Below, piece after piece: positions 32,439 through 41,318 of a stretch of 64,000 nucleotides of DNA (positions are counted from its first letter, which is position 1; each line of letters starts with the position of its first letter). The stretch comes from Microcella sp. (GTDB taxonomy: Bacteria > Actinomycetota > Actinomycetes > Actinomycetales > Microbacteriaceae): the NCBI RefSeq assembly GCF_025808395.1, contig NZ_CP075524.1, positions 744,001 through 808,000 on the forward strand. Direction: 5' to 3'. The notes under the pieces are model-generated. The model was not told the origin of the DNA, searched no databases, and saw nothing but the letters and a program-made list of their open reading frames with translations. The position numbers and the translations under genes are program-made.

Positions 32439-32768
32439 TTACCCCCCGAAGAACGGCCGCAGCTCGATCACGCGGTTGCAGGCGCGCGACCCTTCGGCGG
32501 CGAGCTCGAGCGCAGCATCCCGATCGGCCGCCTCGATGATCCAGAATCCCGACACGAACTGCTCAGTGTCGTGAAGCGGGCCGGGCGTGACAACCCCCGC
32601 TCCCCCGCGGTTGTCGATGACCGTGGATGCCCGGGGTGCCGCCAGACCCTCCGCCATGATCAGCTGGCCGGCGCTCTGAAGTCGCTCGTTGAAGGCGTCG
32701 ATCGCGGCAATCTCGACTTTCGAACCCGAACCACTCTCACTATCAATCACGCAGATCATGAACTTCAT
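32439..32768 (-). CDS. YCII-related (DGPF) domain protein
   Basis: A 109-residue dimeric ferredoxin-like fold protein. MKFMICVIDSESGSGSK, then FNERLQSAGQLIMAEGL, GPLHDTEQFVSGFWIIEAAD and ELAAEGSRACNRVIELRPF follow the YCII/DGPF pattern, including the late R-P-F. Biochemical function of such proteins is generally unknown, though they often accompany ECF sigma factors; none is seen here. GGGAGGA lies about 6 nt before the ATG. It ends 2 nt from the end of the convergent membrane protein gene. Confidence 0.87.
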   Translation of the reverse strand: MKFMICVIDSESGSGSKVEIAAIDAFNERLQSAGQLIMAEGLAAPRASTVIDNRGGAGVVTPGPLHDTEQFVSGFWIIEAADRDAALELAAEGSRACNRVIELRPFFGG

Positions 32769-32847
32769 GGCAGTCCTCCCACCTCTCGATGACAGTAGCG
32801 AAGGGATCCGTCGGGGTCGAGAGCCGGGCACGCGGCATGCTTGACCT

Positions 32848-33222
32848 GTGATCATGCGCTGCCCCTGCCTGAGTGGGCTCCCCTTCGCCGAGTGCTGCGA
32901 GCCGCTGCATGTCGGCCAAGCCGAAGCCCCGACCGCCGAGCAGCTCATGCGCTCACGATTCAGCGCTTTCGCCGTCGGTGACGTCGACTATCTGCTGAGC
33001 ACCTGGCACCCGTCGACGCGTCCGTCGATGCTCGAGCTCGACTCCGAGTTGCGCTGGTACCGCCTTGACATCGTCGACCGCCTCGCCGGCGGCCCGCTCG
33101 ACTCGCGCGGCGAGGTCGAGTTCGAGGCCTTCTGGCGCTCTTCTGACGCCCGCGGCTCGCAGCGCGAGCGCAGCAGCTTCGTGCGCGAGGGCGGGCGCTG
33201 GTACTACGTCGCCGAGGCGTGA
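32848..33222 (+). CDS. YchJ family protein with SEC-C-like metal motif
   Basis: A 124-residue protein of the UPF0225/YchJ family. It opens CPCLSGLPFAECCEPLHVG, a Cys-rich zinc-binding motif like SEC-C, followed by a NTF2-like fold (LMRSRFSAFAVGDVDYLLSTWHP, then FWRSSDARGSQRERSSFVREGGRWYYV). Function unknown. The start is GTG 32848 or ATG 32854. The end overlaps the convergent PLP-enzyme gene by 19 nt. Confidence 0.88.
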   Translation: MIMRCPCLSGLPFAECCEPLHVGQAEAPTAEQLMRSRFSAFAVGDVDYLLSTWHPSTRPSMLELDSELRWYRLDIVDRLAGGPLDSRGEVEFEAFWRSSDARGSQRERSSFVREGGRWYYVAEA

Positions 33223-34415
33223 GCCGGGGTGGCCTGTTCGAGCTCGACAGCGCCAAGGGCTCCCTCGAGGTCGCGCCACAGATCGACAGCCGACTCGAGG
33301 CCGATCGACAGGCGCACGATGCCGGCCCCGGGGCGGGCATCCGGCGCCACCGGGCGGTGCGTGAGCGATGCCGGATGCTGCACCAGAGAATCCACTCCCC
33401 CGAGCGACACGGCATGCGTGAAGAGTCGCAGCGCGCCGATGAACCGCTCGGCAGCTGCGTACCCGCCCGCAAGCTCGAGGGCGAGCATCGCCCCTGCACC
33501 TCGCAATTGCGTGCCCAGCAGCCCTCGAGGGTCAGCCCCGGGCAGCCCCGGGTAGTGCACCGAGGCGACGGCGGGGTGCTGGGTCAGCAGCTCGGCCAGC
33601 TGCCCCGCCGTCGCCTGCTGAGCGCGCACCCGCAGCGCGAGCGTCGGCAGCCCGCGGTGCAGCAGGTAGGCGCCGAGCGGGTGCAACAACCCGCCGGTGA
33701 TCGCCCGCACGGGCCTGATCGCCGTCGCCCACTCGGCGCTCGTCGCCACCACTCCCCCCATCGCGTCGCCGTGGCCGCCCAGATACTTCGTGGCACTGTG
33801 CAACACGATCTCGGCGCCGTGCGCGAGCGGGTTCTGCAGCACGGGCGTCGCGAACGTGTTGTCGACCATGACCGGAACGCTGCCCGCCGCCGACACCACC
33901 GCGGCAATGTCGATGAGCTCGAGTGTCGGGTTGCACGGCGTCTCCATCACCACCAGGCACGTGTCGTCGCGCACCGCGTCACCGACCTCGTCGGGTGAGC
34001 AGAAGGTCGTCTGCGCGCCCAGCAAACCCGACGCCAGCAGGTGGTCGGTGCCACCGTAGAGCGGCCGCACGGCCACCACGTGCCGCCCCCGCCCGCGGTT
34101 CATGGCCGCGAGCAGTGTCGCCGAGAACGCAGCCATGCCCGTGCCGAACGCGACAGCGTCGTCGGCTCGTTCGAGCAGGGCGAGGGCAGTCTCAAACCGG
34201 GCGACCGTCGGATTCCAGAGCCGTGCGTAGACGCTGCCACCCTCGGTCGGATGCCCTCCCGTCGCGATCGCCTCGTACGACCCGCCGCCGAGCTCGATGT
34301 CGGGCAACGGATTCGTCGTCGACAGATCGATCGGCAGTGCGTGAACCCCCATCGAGGCGAGGTCGTCGCGCCCCGCGTGCACGGCTACCGTCTCGAAAGC
34401 CTCATCGCTCGACAT
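33204..34415 (-). CDS. Trans-sulfuration PLP enzyme (cystathionine/methionine gamma-lyase-like)
   Basis: A 403-residue Cys/Met metabolism PLP enzyme. Typical features are ETVAVHAGRDDL, VYARLWNPTVARFETALALLE, MVDNTFATPVLQNPLAHGAE and the PLP lysine in VLHSATKYLGGHGDAMGGVV; the last part has SLGGVDSLVQHPASLTH. Whether it acts on cystathionine, methionine or homoserine derivatives cannot be told from these blocks. An Lrp-type regulator starts on the other strand 95 nt upstream and may control it. The ATG at 34415 is used; an in-frame extension toward the divergent gene is rejected. Confidence 0.9.
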   Translation of the reverse strand: MSSDEAFETVAVHAGRDDLASMGVHALPIDLSTTNPLPDIELGGGSYEAIATGGHPTEGGSVYARLWNPTVARFETALALLERADDAVAFGTGMAAFSATLLAAMNRGRGRHVVAVRPLYGGTDHLLASGLLGAQTTFCSPDEVGDAVRDDTCLVVMETPCNPTLELIDIAAVVSAAGSVPVMVDNTFATPVLQNPLAHGAEIVLHSATKYLGGHGDAMGGVVATSAEWATAIRPVRAITGGLLHPLGAYLLHRGLPTLALRVRAQQATAGQLAELLTQHPAVASVHYPGLPGADPRGLLGTQLRGAGAMLALELAGGYAAAERFIGALRLFTHAVSLGGVDSLVQHPASLTHRPVAPDARPGAGIVRLSIGLESAVDLWRDLEGALGAVELEQATPAHASAT

Positions 34416-34510
34416 GCGTCGAGTGTTGCGTAGTCTGCACCCATCAGCGATTATTGCCGAAGTTTCTGCGTTGATTGACACCTGAATCGCGCATGCTTCA
34501 TGCTGACGGG

Positions 34511-35011
34511 ATGCCCGACTCGACTCTGACGAAGAACGCGCGGCCAGCATCCCTCGACGCCGTCGACCTTGCGATGCTCGCCGAACTCGAACGCAACGGC
34601 CGCCTCACCAACGCGGCGCTCGCCGCACGCGTGGGCATCGCTGAGTCGACCTGCACCCAGCGGTTGCGCTCGCTGCGTGATCGCGGCGTCATCACGGGGT
34701 TTCGAGCCGACATCGATCCGGCCGCGCTCGGGCTCACCCTGCAGGCACTCATCACGGTGCGACTGGGCACTCACGGCAGAGAGCAGATTCGTGCCTTCGA
34801 AACCACGGCGCGGTCACTGCCCAACGTGCTCACCGCGTTTCATGTGGCCGGCGCCGACGACTACTTGCTGCACGTCGCCGTGTCGTCGGCGGTTGCGCTG
34901 CGCGAACTCGTGCTCGAACACCTCACGACCCACCCGCACGTGCGCCACGTCGAGACGCAATTGGTGTTCGAAGTGCTCGAGGGCGCGGGCGTCATGCGCT
35001 CTGCGCGATGA
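34511..35011 (+). CDS. Lrp/AsnC family transcriptional regulator
   Basis: A 166-residue regulator. The winged helix reads LDAVDLAMLAELERNGRLTNAALAARVG with the recognition helix ESTCTQRLRSLRDRGVITGF; the RAM effector domain follows (LQALITVRLGTHGREQIRAFE, VAGADDYLLHVAVSS). Such proteins sense amino acids and often regulate a divergent neighbour, here the PLP sulfur-amino-acid enzyme. The start ATG 34511 follows GACGGG; longer starts at 34493 or a TTG at 34475 are possible. The 3' end overlaps the convergent P-loop kinase gene by 20 nt. Confidence 0.9.
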   Translation: MPDSTLTKNARPASLDAVDLAMLAELERNGRLTNAALAARVGIAESTCTQRLRSLRDRGVITGFRADIDPAALGLTLQALITVRLGTHGREQIRAFETTARSLPNVLTAFHVAGADDYLLHVAVSSAVALRELVLEHLTTHPHVRHVETQLVFEVLEGAGVMRSAR

Positions 35012-35471
35012 GTTCGATCTCAGCGACCACCTCGTGCAGCGGTCGCACGGTAGAGATCTCATGCGTTGCACTCGACCGCAACAGCGGTTCAACATCGGCG
35101 TGGTCTCGTCGAATCGCCGCGCGCTCAGCACGCCGACGCCCGAACGGGTTCGAGTTGCGAGTGACGACCCGCTGCAGCATCGTCTCCAGCGGCGCCGACA
35201 GCAGCACTATCGCGTCGAAACGGTCGTAGAAGCGCCCCTGATTGACCACGGTGCCCGCCACCGCGAGCGGTGCGCTTCGCGGCGCTGCGAGCAGTCGAGC
35301 CATGTGGCCCTCGTGCCACAGACGCTCACCTGACGATGCTGCGTCGTCAGACGAATGGATGATCCACTCTGGCATGTCGGTGTCGACGGTGCTCCACCCT
35401 CTGCAGGCGAGTTCGACGAGCACGGTCGATTTGCCAACGCCAGACATGCCCGTGAGCAAGACGGCTCTCAT
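34992..35471 (-). CDS. P-loop kinase-like AAA ATPase
   Basis: A 159-residue small nucleotide-binding protein. The P-loop VLLTGMSGVGKSTVLVELA starts the sequence, and VDTDMPEW plus AVAGTVVNQGRFYDRFDAIVLLSAP resemble shikimate/gluconate-type kinases. The substrate is unknown. The C-terminal end (LHEVVAEIELIAQSA) is helical. It lies 4 nt after the end of the VOC gene upstream in the same direction, so it may be the last gene of a trpD-VOC-kinase transcript. Confidence 0.82.
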   Translation of the reverse strand: MRAVLLTGMSGVGKSTVLVELACRGWSTVDTDMPEWIIHSSDDAASSGERLWHEGHMARLLAAPRSAPLAVAGTVVNQGRFYDRFDAIVLLSAPLETMLQRVVTRNSNPFGRRRAERAAIRRDHADVEPLLRSSATHEISTVRPLHEVVAEIELIAQSA

Positions 35472-35475
35472 AGCG

Positions 35476-35910
35476 CTAGCCGTTCGACGACTCTGCAGGT
35501 CGACGAACCGAGGGGCCCCCTCCGAGCTCTTCGAAGAGCGTTAACTCAATGCCATCGGGCGCGGCGAGCCGAGCGTTGAGCGAGTGCCAGGGAGTCTCGC
35601 GCGCCGAGGCGATAACCCGCGCACCTGATTTTTCAAGCTCAGAACTCATCGTTCGAGAGTCGTCGACCTCGATGGCCACACGCAGCGGCGGGCTGTGGTG
35701 ATCGTCTGTCTCGATGCGATCGATGAGGTCAACTTGCGCCGCGTTCGCGAGCTCGATCGTGGCGCGGCCCACTTCGAGAATCATCACTCGGGCGTCGCCC
35801 TCTCCCTCGAATGCCGCCGTTTCTTCGAGCCCGAGCGCATCGCGCCAGAACGACACAGCCGCATCGTAATCGTCGACCCGGATGACCAGCCGAAGCTGCC
35901 GAGCGGTCAC
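35476..35910 (-). CDS. VOC (glyoxalase/bleomycin resistance) family protein
   Basis: A 144-residue VOC-fold protein: LRLVIRVDDYDAAVSFWRDALGLEE is the typical first half, and PLRVAIEVDDSRTMSSELEKSG with WHSLNARLAAPDGIELTLFEE the second. The substrate is unknown. The GTG start at 35910 overlaps the trpD stop (GTGA), so it is translationally coupled to trpD; the longer ATG start at 35946 would run into trpD. Confidence 0.85.
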   Translation of the reverse strand: MTARQLRLVIRVDDYDAAVSFWRDALGLEETAAFEGEGDARVMILEVGRATIELANAAQVDLIDRIETDDHHSPPLRVAIEVDDSRTMSSELEKSGARVIASARETPWHSLNARLAAPDGIELTLFEELGGGPSVRRPAESSNG

Positions 35911-36977
35911 GACGAGGCCGCCGCTGAAGTGGTCGCTGTTGCCCACGCGTCGAGTTTCGCCGCTGCTGCCCCAGAGTCGATCGCCTCGGCTGCCACCGCA
36001 AGCTGCTCGTCGAGTCTTTCGACCAACGGGCGCCGCAGTTGATCAGAATCTTGGGCCAAGCCAAACGAGACGAGCCCCGCCGCGGCGTTCAGCAGCACTA
36101 TGTCACGCACGGGGCCGGGCTCACCCGCCAGCACCGACTGCGCGAGGCCCGCATTGTGCTGAGGGGAAGCACCGAGCAGGTCGTCGATCTGAGCGGTTGC
36201 GATGCCGAGCTCACGCGGGTCAAGGTCGTGCTCGGTCACGAAACCGCGCGACACCTCCCAGATGTGACTGTGACCGGTCGTCGTGAGCTTGTCGATGCCG
36301 TCGTCACCTCGATAGACGAGAGCCGTTGCCCCTCGAGTGCGGAACACGCCCACGACCAGCGGAACCCGGTCAAGACTCGCAACGCCCACCGCTGACGCCT
36401 CAGGGCGAGCAGGGTTGCACAGCGGGCCGAGAATGTTGAAGACCGTGGCGATGCCGAGTTGCCGCCGCGGCGGACCGGCATGCCTGAAACCCGGGTGAAA
36501 GACAGCGGCGTTGAGATAGGTGAGACCCACCTCGGCGAACACGTGCGCGACGCGGTCAGGTTCAAGATCGATGTTGACGCCCAACACGGCAAGAACATCT
36601 GACGCGCCCGACGACGAACTGGCCGCACGATTGCCGTGCTTGGCCACCGGAACACCCGCGGCCGCAGCGACGATCGAGGCGATCGACGAGACATTGACGA
36701 CGGCGCCGTACGGGTCGCCGCCGGTGCCGACAATGTCGAGAACCATGGGGTCGATCTCGACTGATCGTGCATGGCTCAGCGCAGCATCCCGAAAGCCCAC
36801 GATCTCATCGACCGTCTCGCCCTTCGCCTTCAACGCGACCAAGAAACCCGCCAGCTGCGCCTCAGAGGCCTCACCTGAGACAACCTGCTCCATCGCCCAC
36901 GTCGCCTCAGCGATCGACAAGTGCTCGCCGTCGAGCATGCGCGTCAGCAAACGGGGCCATGTGGGGGTCGTCGACAT
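35907..36977 (-). CDS. trpD: Anthranilate phosphoribosyltransferase
   Basis: Second step of tryptophan synthesis from chorismate: anthranilate plus PRPP gives phosphoribosylanthranilate. The 356-residue protein has the PRPP-binding signatures VLDIVGTGGDPYGAVVNVSS and VAKHGNRAASSSSGASDVL, and the ending domain FNILGPLCNPARPE. It is located as in mycobacteria, divergent from ctaE. The ATG at 36977 is 6 nt after TAGCAT and appears leaderless. No other trp genes are nearby. Confidence 0.95.
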   Translation of the reverse strand: MSTTPTWPRLLTRMLDGEHLSIAEATWAMEQVVSGEASEAQLAGFLVALKAKGETVDEIVGFRDAALSHARSVEIDPMVLDIVGTGGDPYGAVVNVSSIASIVAAAAGVPVAKHGNRAASSSSGASDVLAVLGVNIDLEPDRVAHVFAEVGLTYLNAAVFHPGFRHAGPPRRQLGIATVFNILGPLCNPARPEASAVGVASLDRVPLVVGVFRTRGATALVYRGDDGIDKLTTTGHSHIWEVSRGFVTEHDLDPRELGIATAQIDDLLGASPQHNAGLAQSVLAGEPGPVRDIVLLNAAAGLVSFGLAQDSDQLRRPLVERLDEQLAVAAEAIDSGAAAAKLDAWATATTSAAASS

Positions 36978-37055
36978 GCCTCGATGCTACTTTCTCGCGT
37001 CAATCGGGCATGTCGGCGGGCCAGACCTGCCTCGAACATCGGTCATAATGGAGAG
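36978..37055. promoter_or_regulatory. Divergent leaderless promoters of trpD and ctaE
   Basis: On the minus strand, TAGCAT (36989-36984) ends 6 nt before the trpD ATG; on the plus strand, CATAAT (37044-37049) ends 6 nt before the ctaE GTG. No ribosome binding site of normal spacing precedes trpD. Both transcripts therefore probably begin at their start codons, from a 78-nt region. Confidence 0.6.
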
Positions 37056-37685
37056 GTGACCAGTACTGCACTGTCGAGCTCGCTCAGCGCGCCTACGATC
37101 AACCGACCGAACGTCGTCGCCGTGGGCACGATCGTGTGGCTCGGAAGCGAGGTGATGTTCTTCGCCGGCCTGTTCGCCATCTACTTCACGTTGCGATCAA
37201 CCTCGCCGGGGCTGTGGGAAGAAGGCACAGCGAAGTTCAACGTTCCCTTCGCCCTCACCATCACCACGATCCTCGTGCTGTCATCGGTCACGTGCCAGTT
37301 CGGAGTATTCGCCGCCGAGCGTCTGCAGGCCCGCCGCACCGGGTGGAAGCCCACGCAGTGGGGCATGATCGAATGGTTCTTTCTCACCTACATTCTTGGC
37401 GCGATCTTCATCGTCGGGCAGACCTACGAGTACTCAGTGCTGGTGAGTGAATACGTCACCCTCAACTCTGACGCTTTCGGTTCGGCCTTCTACCTCACGA
37501 CCGGCTTCCACGGCCTGCACGTGACCGGCGGCCTGATCGCGTTTCTGCTGGTGATCGGCCGCGCATATGCCGTGAAGACGTTCACTCACCGCGATGCCAC
37601 GAGCGCGATCGTGGTCTCCTATTACTGGCACTTCGTCGACGTGGTCTGGATCGGTCTGTTCCTCGTCATCTACGTGCTCCAATAA
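37056..37685 (+). CDS. ctaE: Cytochrome c oxidase subunit III
   Basis: Integral membrane subunit of the aa3-type oxidase, 209 residues with five membrane helices. Conserved features are GTIVWLGSEVMFFAGLFAIYF near the start, then FFLTYILGAIFIVGQTYEY and FYLTTGFHGLHVTGGLIAFL (FHGxHV) and SYYWHFVDVVWIGLFLVIYVL at the end. The GTG start is 6 nt after CATAAT. It leads the ctaE-qcrC-qcrA-qcrB transcript that supplies the bc1-aa3 supercomplex. Confidence 0.96.
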   Translation: MTSTALSSSLSAPTINRPNVVAVGTIVWLGSEVMFFAGLFAIYFTLRSTSPGLWEEGTAKFNVPFALTITTILVLSSVTCQFGVFAAERLQARRTGWKPTQWGMIEWFFLTYILGAIFIVGQTYEYSVLVSEYVTLNSDAFGSAFYLTTGFHGLHVTGGLIAFLLVIGRAYAVKTFTHRDATSAIVVSYYWHFVDVVWIGLFLVIYVLQ

Positions 37686-37710
37686 CCGCAGAATCGAGAC
37701 GCTCCTGACC

Positions 37711-38511
37711 ATGGCTTCCACCTCAACCGCTTCTTCTCGCCGCGCTGGCCGTCGATCGCCGCTCGCGACCACGGCCCTGCTCGTCGTCGGCCTGCTCGCG
37801 ACTGGCGGCGCCTACGCGCTCGCCACCACGGCAGCCTCAGCCGATACTCGTGCCGCGAGCCAGCAGCTCGTCGACGAAGGCGGCAAGCTCTTCGCCGCTA
37901 ACTGCGCGAGCTGCCACGGTCTCAACGGCGAAGGCACCGCCGCAGGGCCCACGGTCATCGGTGCCGGAGCGCTCGCCGTCGACTTCCAGGTCGGAACCGG
38001 TCGCATGCCCATGGCAGCCTCGGGGCCGCAGGCCGAAGTGAAGCCTGTGCAGTTCACCCAGCCTCAGATTGACGCCATGGCTGCCTGGGTCGCCGACCTC
38101 GCTCCCGGCCCGGCAGTGCCGGCCGACCGCTTCATCGCCGGCGACGGCGACGCCGCCATCGGCGCCGAACTGTTCCGCATCAACTGTGCAATGTGCCACA
38201 ACGTCGCAGGTGCCGGTGGTGCGCTCACCGAGGGCAAGTGGGCCCCGGGGCTCGCGGGTGTCGACCCCGTTCACATCTACGGCGCCATGGTCACCGGGCC
38301 GCAAAACATGCCGGTCTTCAGCGACATGAACCTGACACCCGAAGAGAAGAACGACATCATCACCTACCTGCTGTACATCGAGGAGAACCCCTCGGTCGGT
38401 GGGTGGGATCTCGGCAGCCTCGGCCCCGTCTCCGAGGGCCTGTTCATCTGGATCTTCGGCCTCGGCGGACTCGTCGCAGTGACCATCTGGCTCACCGCGA
38501 AGTCCAACTGA
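37711..38511 (+). CDS. qcrC: Dihaem cytochrome c subunit of the bc1 complex
   Basis: QcrC is the membrane-bound dihaem cytochrome c that directly passes electrons to the oxidase in actinobacteria, which lack a soluble cytochrome c for this step. The 266-residue protein has an N-terminal membrane anchor (residues about 20-38), two haem-binding CXXCH motifs (CASCH at 65-69, CAMCH at 159-163), and a C-terminal helix (LFIWIFGLGGLVAVTIWL). It lies 25 nt after ctaE and 35 nt before qcrA. Confidence 0.97.
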   Translation: MASTSTASSRRAGRRSPLATTALLVVGLLATGGAYALATTAASADTRAASQQLVDEGGKLFAANCASCHGLNGEGTAAGPTVIGAGALAVDFQVGTGRMPMAASGPQAEVKPVQFTQPQIDAMAAWVADLAPGPAVPADRFIAGDGDAAIGAELFRINCAMCHNVAGAGGALTEGKWAPGLAGVDPVHIYGAMVTGPQNMPVFSDMNLTPEEKNDIITYLLYIEENPSVGGWDLGSLGPVSEGLFIWIFGLGGLVAVTIWLTAKSN

Positions 38512-38546
38512 GCCCACCCCCGCGATACTGCTAAGAAAGGACGACA

Positions 38547-39629
38547 ATGGCTGACGCTCACGACGGCCCCGACCACGGCGAGAATGCCGGCTCGGCTGTC
38601 GCACGCCAAGACGACCACACGGTGCCGGCACCGGCGGTCGCCGTCGTTCGCACCGACCGCGTTCCGAACCCGGGGTTTCCGCCCGAGCGTCTGAGGGTCA
38701 CCGACCTCGACCCGAAGAAGGCGAAGACGGCCGAGCGCACGATTTCTGCGCTGTTCGTGCTGTCGGTCGTGGGCAGCGTGTTCGCGGTCGCCGCGTACAT
38801 CCTGTTCCCCATCAACGAGGCAGACCCCAGCTCGATCCGACTCAACAACATGCTCATCGGCGTGGGCATCACGCTGGGCCTGCTCGGTATCGGCATCGGA
38901 GCCGTGCACTGGTCGAAGGCCCTCATGCACGGGCACGAAGAGGTCGAGCAGCGACACCCGACTCGCGGCAGCGACGAGTCTCGTGAGCGAGCGGTCGAGA
39001 TCTTCCGTCAGGCCAACGCAGAGTCGGGCTTCACTCGTCGAAGCCTCGTGCGCAACACCCTCATCGGTGCGCTCGTCGCAACCCCGATTCCGGCCATCGC
39101 TCTCTTCCGCGATCTGGCCCCGGCCGAAGACCCCATCGCCTTGCTCAAGCACACGATGTGGGACACGGGCGTGCGCCTCACTCGCGACCCTTCGGGCACG
39201 CCCATTCTGGCGTCGGAGGTGACGATCGGTTCGGCATTCCATGTGATCCCAGAGGGACTCGCTGAGCTCGAGTCGCACCGCATCGAAGAAAAGGCCAAGG
39301 CAGTCGTTCTGCTCATGCGACTGCCCGTCGACGAACTCAACGAGCGCGAAGACCGCGCCGACTGGTCGTACGACGGCATCGTCGCGTACTCCAAGATTTG
39401 TACGCACGTCGGGTGCCCCGTCGCGCTGTACGAACAGCAGACTCACCACCTGCTGTGCCCGTGCCACCAGTCGCAATTCGACGTTGCAAACCACTGCGAG
39501 GTCATCTTCGGACCGGCGGCACGCCCCCTCCCCCAGCTCCCGATCACTGTGGATGACGAGGGTTACCTTGTCGCGAAGAGCGACTTCACCGAACCTGTGG
39601 GTCCGAGCTTCTGGGAGCGTGCACTGTGA
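38547..39629 (+). CDS. qcrA: Rieske iron-sulfur subunit of the bc1 complex
   Basis: A 360-residue Rieske protein with the two-cysteine, two-histidine 2Fe-2S site: CTHVGC near residue 285 and CPCHQS near 304. Three N-terminal helices (about residues 65-90, 95-120, and a third near 170-185, RSLVRNTLIGALVATPI) are characteristic of actinobacterial QcrA. AGAAAGGA lies about 7 nt before the ATG. Its stop overlaps the qcrB start (GTGA). Confidence 0.96.
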   Translation: MADAHDGPDHGENAGSAVARQDDHTVPAPAVAVVRTDRVPNPGFPPERLRVTDLDPKKAKTAERTISALFVLSVVGSVFAVAAYILFPINEADPSSIRLNNMLIGVGITLGLLGIGIGAVHWSKALMHGHEEVEQRHPTRGSDESRERAVEIFRQANAESGFTRRSLVRNTLIGALVATPIPAIALFRDLAPAEDPIALLKHTMWDTGVRLTRDPSGTPILASEVTIGSAFHVIPEGLAELESHRIEEKAKAVVLLMRLPVDELNEREDRADWSYDGIVAYSKICTHVGCPVALYEQQTHHLLCPCHQSQFDVANHCEVIFGPAARPLPQLPITVDDEGYLVAKSDFTEPVGPSFWERAL

Positions 39630-41245
39630 GCACCACAGCAACACCGCCCGCCACGTCAACCGAGGTCGCGCCGTCGCGCGGAATGCGGTTCACCGGCTGG
39701 GCTGCCAACTATGTCGATGAGCGCACGAGCGCATCCACGGCCGTCAAAGCGCTCGGGCGCAAGATCTTTCCCGATCACTGGTCGTTCATGCTCGGTGAGG
39801 TGGCGCTGTACAGCTTCATCGTCATCCTGCTCAGTGGAACGTTCCTGACCTTCTTCTTCGACCCGTCGATGACCGAGGTCGAGTACCAGGGCTCGTACGT
39901 GCCGCTGCAGGGAATCCCGATGTCGGTGGCCTACCACTCGGCGCTCGACATCAGTTTCGAGATTCGTGGTGGGCTGCTCATGCGGCAGGTGCACCACTGG
40001 GCGGCACTGCTCTTCATCGCCGCCATCGGGTTACACATGCTTCGGGTCTTCTTCACCGGCGCCTTCCGCAAGCCTCGCGAATTGAACTGGATCATCGGGT
40101 TCTTGCTCTTCGTGCTGGCGATGGCACTCGGCTTCACCGGCTACTCGTTGCCCGACGACGTGCTGTCGGGCAACGGTCTGCGCATCATCGACGGCATGGT
40201 CAAGTCGTTCCCCGTCATTGGCGCATGGACGTCATACCTGCTGTTCGGCGATGAGTTTCCGGGCACCGACATCATTCCGCGCCTCTACGTGCTGCACATC
40301 ATGCTGTTGCCCGCGATCACGATCGCCTTGATCGGTGTACACATGGTCTTGCTTGTCGTCAACAAGCACACGCAGTTCGCTGCTCCAGGGCGCACGAACG
40401 ACAACGTGGTGGGCTCTCCCGTGCTGCCCGGCTTTGCCGCGAAGGCCGGTGGGTTCTTCTTCCTCGTCTTCGGCGTCATCGTCTTGATCTCATCGTTCTT
40501 CACGATCAACCCGATCTGGAACTACGGGCCATATGACCCCTCCCCCGTCTCTGCGGGAACTCAGCCCGACTGGTACATCGGCTTTGCCGACGGTGCCATG
40601 CGGTTGATTCCCTCGGGGCTCGAGTCGGTGATCTTCGGGTACACCTGGCCGTGGGGTGTGCTCATCCCCGTCGTCGGGTTGGCCCTCTTCATGGCCGTCG
40701 TCGCCCTGTACCCCTTCTTCGAAGCCTGGGTGACAGCCGACAAGCGCGAGCACCACATCGCTGAGCGCCCGCGCAATGCACCCACTCGAACCGCAATCGG
40801 GGCCGCAGGAGTCTGGTTCTACGCGGTGCTCTGGGCGGCCGCTAGCTCTGATCTGATCGCAACCCACTTCAGACTGTCGATTGAGGGTGTCATCTTCGCC
40901 CTCCAGATGCTCGCAGTGTTCGGCCCCTTCGCCGCCTACTTCATTACGAAGCGAGTGTGCCTGGCGCTGCAGCGCAAAGACCGCGAGATCGCCCTGCACG
41001 GTTTCGAATCGGGGCGCATCGTGCGACTGCCCGGCGGAGAGTACATCGAAGTGCACGAGCAGCTCGATGACTACGAGCGCTGGAAGCTCGTGAGCTTCGA
41101 CGAGTACCAGCCGATCATGATCAGGCCTAACAGCAAGGGAAAGATCACCGTCAACCAGCGTCTGCGCGCGAGCCTCTCGCGGTGGTTCTTCGAAGACCGC
41201 ATTGCACCGGTCACGATGAGCGAGCTCGAGTCGCAGAAGCACTAG
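39626..41245 (+). CDS. qcrB: Cytochrome b subunit of the bc1 complex
   Basis: A 539-residue membrane protein with haem b binding helices. Four-helix core features include VHHWAALLFIAAIGLHMLRVFF, FLLFVLAMALGFTGYSLPDDVLSG and LHIMLLPAITIALIGVHMVLL; the Qo-site GYTWPWGVLIP (a PEWY-like region, here PWG) follows. The cytoplasmic C-terminal extension is typical of actinobacteria. GTG start, coupled to qcrA by a 4-nt overlap. A GC-rich hairpin at 41276-41303 probably ends the transcript. Confidence 0.95.
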   Translation: MSTTATPPATSTEVAPSRGMRFTGWAANYVDERTSASTAVKALGRKIFPDHWSFMLGEVALYSFIVILLSGTFLTFFFDPSMTEVEYQGSYVPLQGIPMSVAYHSALDISFEIRGGLLMRQVHHWAALLFIAAIGLHMLRVFFTGAFRKPRELNWIIGFLLFVLAMALGFTGYSLPDDVLSGNGLRIIDGMVKSFPVIGAWTSYLLFGDEFPGTDIIPRLYVLHIMLLPAITIALIGVHMVLLVVNKHTQFAAPGRTNDNVVGSPVLPGFAAKAGGFFFLVFGVIVLISSFFTINPIWNYGPYDPSPVSAGTQPDWYIGFADGAMRLIPSGLESVIFGYTWPWGVLIPVVGLALFMAVVALYPFFEAWVTADKREHHIAERPRNAPTRTAIGAAGVWFYAVLWAAASSDLIATHFRLSIEGVIFALQMLAVFGPFAAYFITKRVCLALQRKDREIALHGFESGRIVRLPGGEYIEVHEQLDDYERWKLVSFDEYQPIMIRPNSKGKITVNQRLRASLSRWFFEDRIAPVTMSELESQKH

Positions 41246-41275
41246 CTGCTCTCCGGTCAACAGCGACGCGTTCGG

Positions 41276-41303
41276 CCCCGCCCCTCTTTCGTAGGGAGCG
41301 GGG
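41276..41303. terminator. Hairpin downstream of qcrB
   Basis: CCCCGC-CCCT pairs with AGGG-A-GCGGGG across a 7-nt loop, leaving one bulged A (10 pairs). It lies 31 nt after the qcrB stop. There is no T run, but actinobacterial terminators often lack one. Confidence 0.55.
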
Positions 41304-41318
41304 GCGAGCGCATTCGCC

